Origin: Fodinicurvata sp. EGI_FJ10296
GTDB lineage: Bacteria; Pseudomonadota; Alphaproteobacteria; DSM-16000; Inquilinaceae
Assembly (NCBI RefSeq): GCF_040712075.1
Contig: NZ_JBFCVL010000004.1
Coordinates: 1 to 64,000, forward strand
Length of the DNA stretch: 64,000 nt
Direction: 5' to 3'
Under the pieces are notes generated by a model that did not search any database, had not been told where the DNA came from, and saw only the letters and a list, made by a program, of their open reading frames with translations. Position numbers and translations under genes: made by a program. Shown in pieces: positions 62,867 through 64,000 of the stretch (position 1 is the stretch's first letter; each line of letters opens with the position of its first letter).

Positions 62867-63760
62867 ATGACCCGTCGGAGACGGATTTACGAAGGCAAGG
62901 CAAAAGTCCTGTTCGAAGGACCAGAACCGGGTACGGTCGTCCAATACTTCAAAGACGACGCAACCGCCTTCAACAACCAGAAGCATGGAACGATCTCCGG
63001 CAAGGGGGTCCTCAACAATCGGATTTCCGAATATCTGATGGTGAAGCTGGGTGAGATCGGCGTGCCGACCCACTTTATCAAGCGCCTCAACATGCGCGAG
63101 CAGCTTTGCTACGAAGTCGAGATCGTTCCCATAGAAGTGGTCGTCCGCAACGTGGCGGCCGGGTCGTTTTCCAAGCGATTCGGCGTCGAGGAAGGCACTG
63201 TTCTGCCCCGCTCCATCATGGAGTTCTACTACAAATCGGACGAACTTGGCGATCCGATGATATCCGAAGAGCACATCACCGCCTTCGGATGGGCGTCACC
63301 CCAGGACATCGATGATATAATGGCGATGACACTGCGGGTAAACGACTACCTGTCGGGGCTTTTCCTCGGCACCCGGCTGCGCCTCGTCGACTTCAAGCTG
63401 GAGTTCGGACGTCTGTATAACGAGGCGGGCGAAATGCGCATCGTTCTTGCCGACGAGATCAGCCCGGATAATTGCCGGCTCTGGGACATCGATACCAACG
63501 AGAAACTCGACAAGGACCGGTTCCGCCAGGATCTGGGCCAGGTAGAGGAAGCTTACCGCGAGGTGGCCCGACGTCTCGGCATCCTTCCGGAAGGCGGTAT
63601 CGTCGACATCAACCGGGATGCTCAGACAGCGGAACCTGCTGGCGACGACACGGGCGGCGGGGATACGGGCGGCAACGAGACGGGCGGCATCCCAGGCGCC
63701 GAAGACGGCAAGAAGCCGGTTGATCGCAAGGATATGAACCGCCCTCGTCGACGGCCCTGA
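62867..63760 (+). CDS. purC: phosphoribosylaminoimidazole-succinocarboxamide synthase
   Basis: A 297-residue ATP-dependent ligase that joins CAIR and aspartate in purine synthesis. It has [15 protein letters not shown] at the start, [46 protein letters not shown], and [10 protein letters not shown] with the C-terminal [14 protein letters not shown]. The usual alphaproteobacterial enzyme ends near residue 255; the last 40 residues here are a Gly/Asp/Thr-rich repeat ([12 protein letters not shown]) with a basic end. ATG at 62867 is used. PurS follows after 103 bases. Confidence 0.96.
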   Translation: MTRRRRIYEGKAKVLFEGPEPGTVVQYFKDDATAFNNQKHGTISGKGVLNNRISEYLMVKLGEIGVPTHFIKRLNMREQLCYEVEIVPIEVVVRNVAAGSFSKRFGVEEGTVLPRSIMEFYYKSDELGDPMISEEHITAFGWASPQDIDDIMAMTLRVNDYLSGLFLGTRLRLVDFKLEFGRLYNEAGEMRIVLADEISPDNCRLWDIDTNEKLDKDRFRQDLGQVEEAYREVARRLGILPEGGIVDINRDAQTAEPAGDDTGGGDTGGNETGGIPGAEDGKKPVDRKDMNRPRRRP

Positions 63761-63863
63761 CCTGTTGCTGGATATTTCGCGGGCGCCAGGACCCGTGAGA
63801 CCACCTGATACGGGAACCGGGTGATCCGGGCGACAGGCGCGTTGTTGGGTACCAAGGGAAAGG

Positions 63864-64000
63864 ATGACGATTTTGAAAGCACGCGTTGAGATCAGGCTAA
63901 AGGGCGGTGTTCTCGACCCTCAGGGGCAGGCCATCGGCAATGCCTTGCGGGGATTGGGCCATGAGAGCGTCGCCGAGGTCCGTCAGGGCAAACTGATTGA
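63864..64000 (+). CDS. purS: phosphoribosylformylglycinamidine synthase subunit PurS (partial)
   Basis: The first 45 codons of purS, cut by the window end. MTILKARVEIRLKGGVLDPQGQAIGNALRGLGHESVAEVRQGKLI is the standard PurS N-terminus. PurS is the small bridging subunit of the PurLQS amidotransferase in alphaproteobacteria. ATG at 63864 follows GGGAAAGG. It follows purC, as expected for the purCSQL operon. Confidence 0.95.
   Translation, partial: MTILKARVEIRLKGGVLDPQGQAIGNALRGLGHESVAEVRQGKLI

Overview
The window (about 62% GC by eye) reads as a chromosomal segment of an alphaproteobacterium, probably Rhodospirillales-like. The evidence is the zapA / 6S RNA / 5-formyl-THF cyclo-ligase order, an F1-ATPase zeta-subunit gene (DUF1476) divergent from purC-purS, the ubiK / lgt / midA-type / pgeF order, a DUF4164-type gene beside zapA, and a tkt / gap / class I aldolase / ThiE-like run. 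I found no rRNA, tRNA, prophage, insertion sequence or CRISPR. The genus call is inference.

Layout. 0.4-2.9 kb: covalent-FAD plus GcvT dehydrogenase of the dimethylglycine/sarcosine type. 3-13 kb: TauE/SafE permease and crotonase-fold genes, then two peptide-type ABC solute-binding proteins, one permease pair, an M20 amidohydrolase, a PfkB kinase and a PrcB-like lipoprotein; no ATPase gene is present. 13-22 kb: housekeeping (YbjN-like, ubiK, lgt, midA-like, pgeF, prs, rplY, pth, ychF, dienelactone hydrolase). 22.5-39 kb: methylated-amine island. It holds heterotetrameric sarcosine oxidase (soxBDAG), a degenerate flavoprotein, a betaine-type homocysteine methyltransferase, and a minus-strand corrinoid methyltransfer cluster (MttB-like, corrinoid protein, DUF1638, virulence-factor-domain protein, methyl-THF transferase, RACo-type reactivator, ClpP-like protease) interrupted by an oppositely oriented AEC transporter. 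39-43 kb: a patch of secreted or membrane proteins of unknown function, one with a trypsin-like His/Asp/Ser pattern. 43-51.7 kb: YmdB-type phosphoesterase, cyclo-ligase, 6S RNA, zapA, tkt, gap, ChaC-like, class I aldolase and a ThiE-like protein. 51.7-56.3 kb: a three-gene envelope locus (PE-repeat OmpA-like protein, MotA/ExbB-like channel, MotB-like protein with a very long periplasmic coiled coil). 56.4-64 kb: suhB-like, efp, divergent epmA, azlCD, fused spermidine synthase, F1-ATPase zeta, purC and the start of purS.

How it fits together. The island can strip methyl groups from glycine-betaine-like compounds: MttB to corrinoid to THF for the first step, FAD/GcvT enzymes and sarcosine oxidase for later ones, with methylene-THF as shared product and RACo repairing oxidised cobalamin. 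The best candidates for something undescribed are the proton-channel/long-coiled-coil envelope locus (51.7-56.3 kb), the secreted protease-like patch (39.6-43.3 kb), and the accessory proteins of the corrinoid cluster (ClpP-like, DUF1638, virulence-factor domain, shared Arg-rich tails). Start sites were chosen by Shine-Dalgarno position and family length; all functional calls rest on motif recognition, with no database search.
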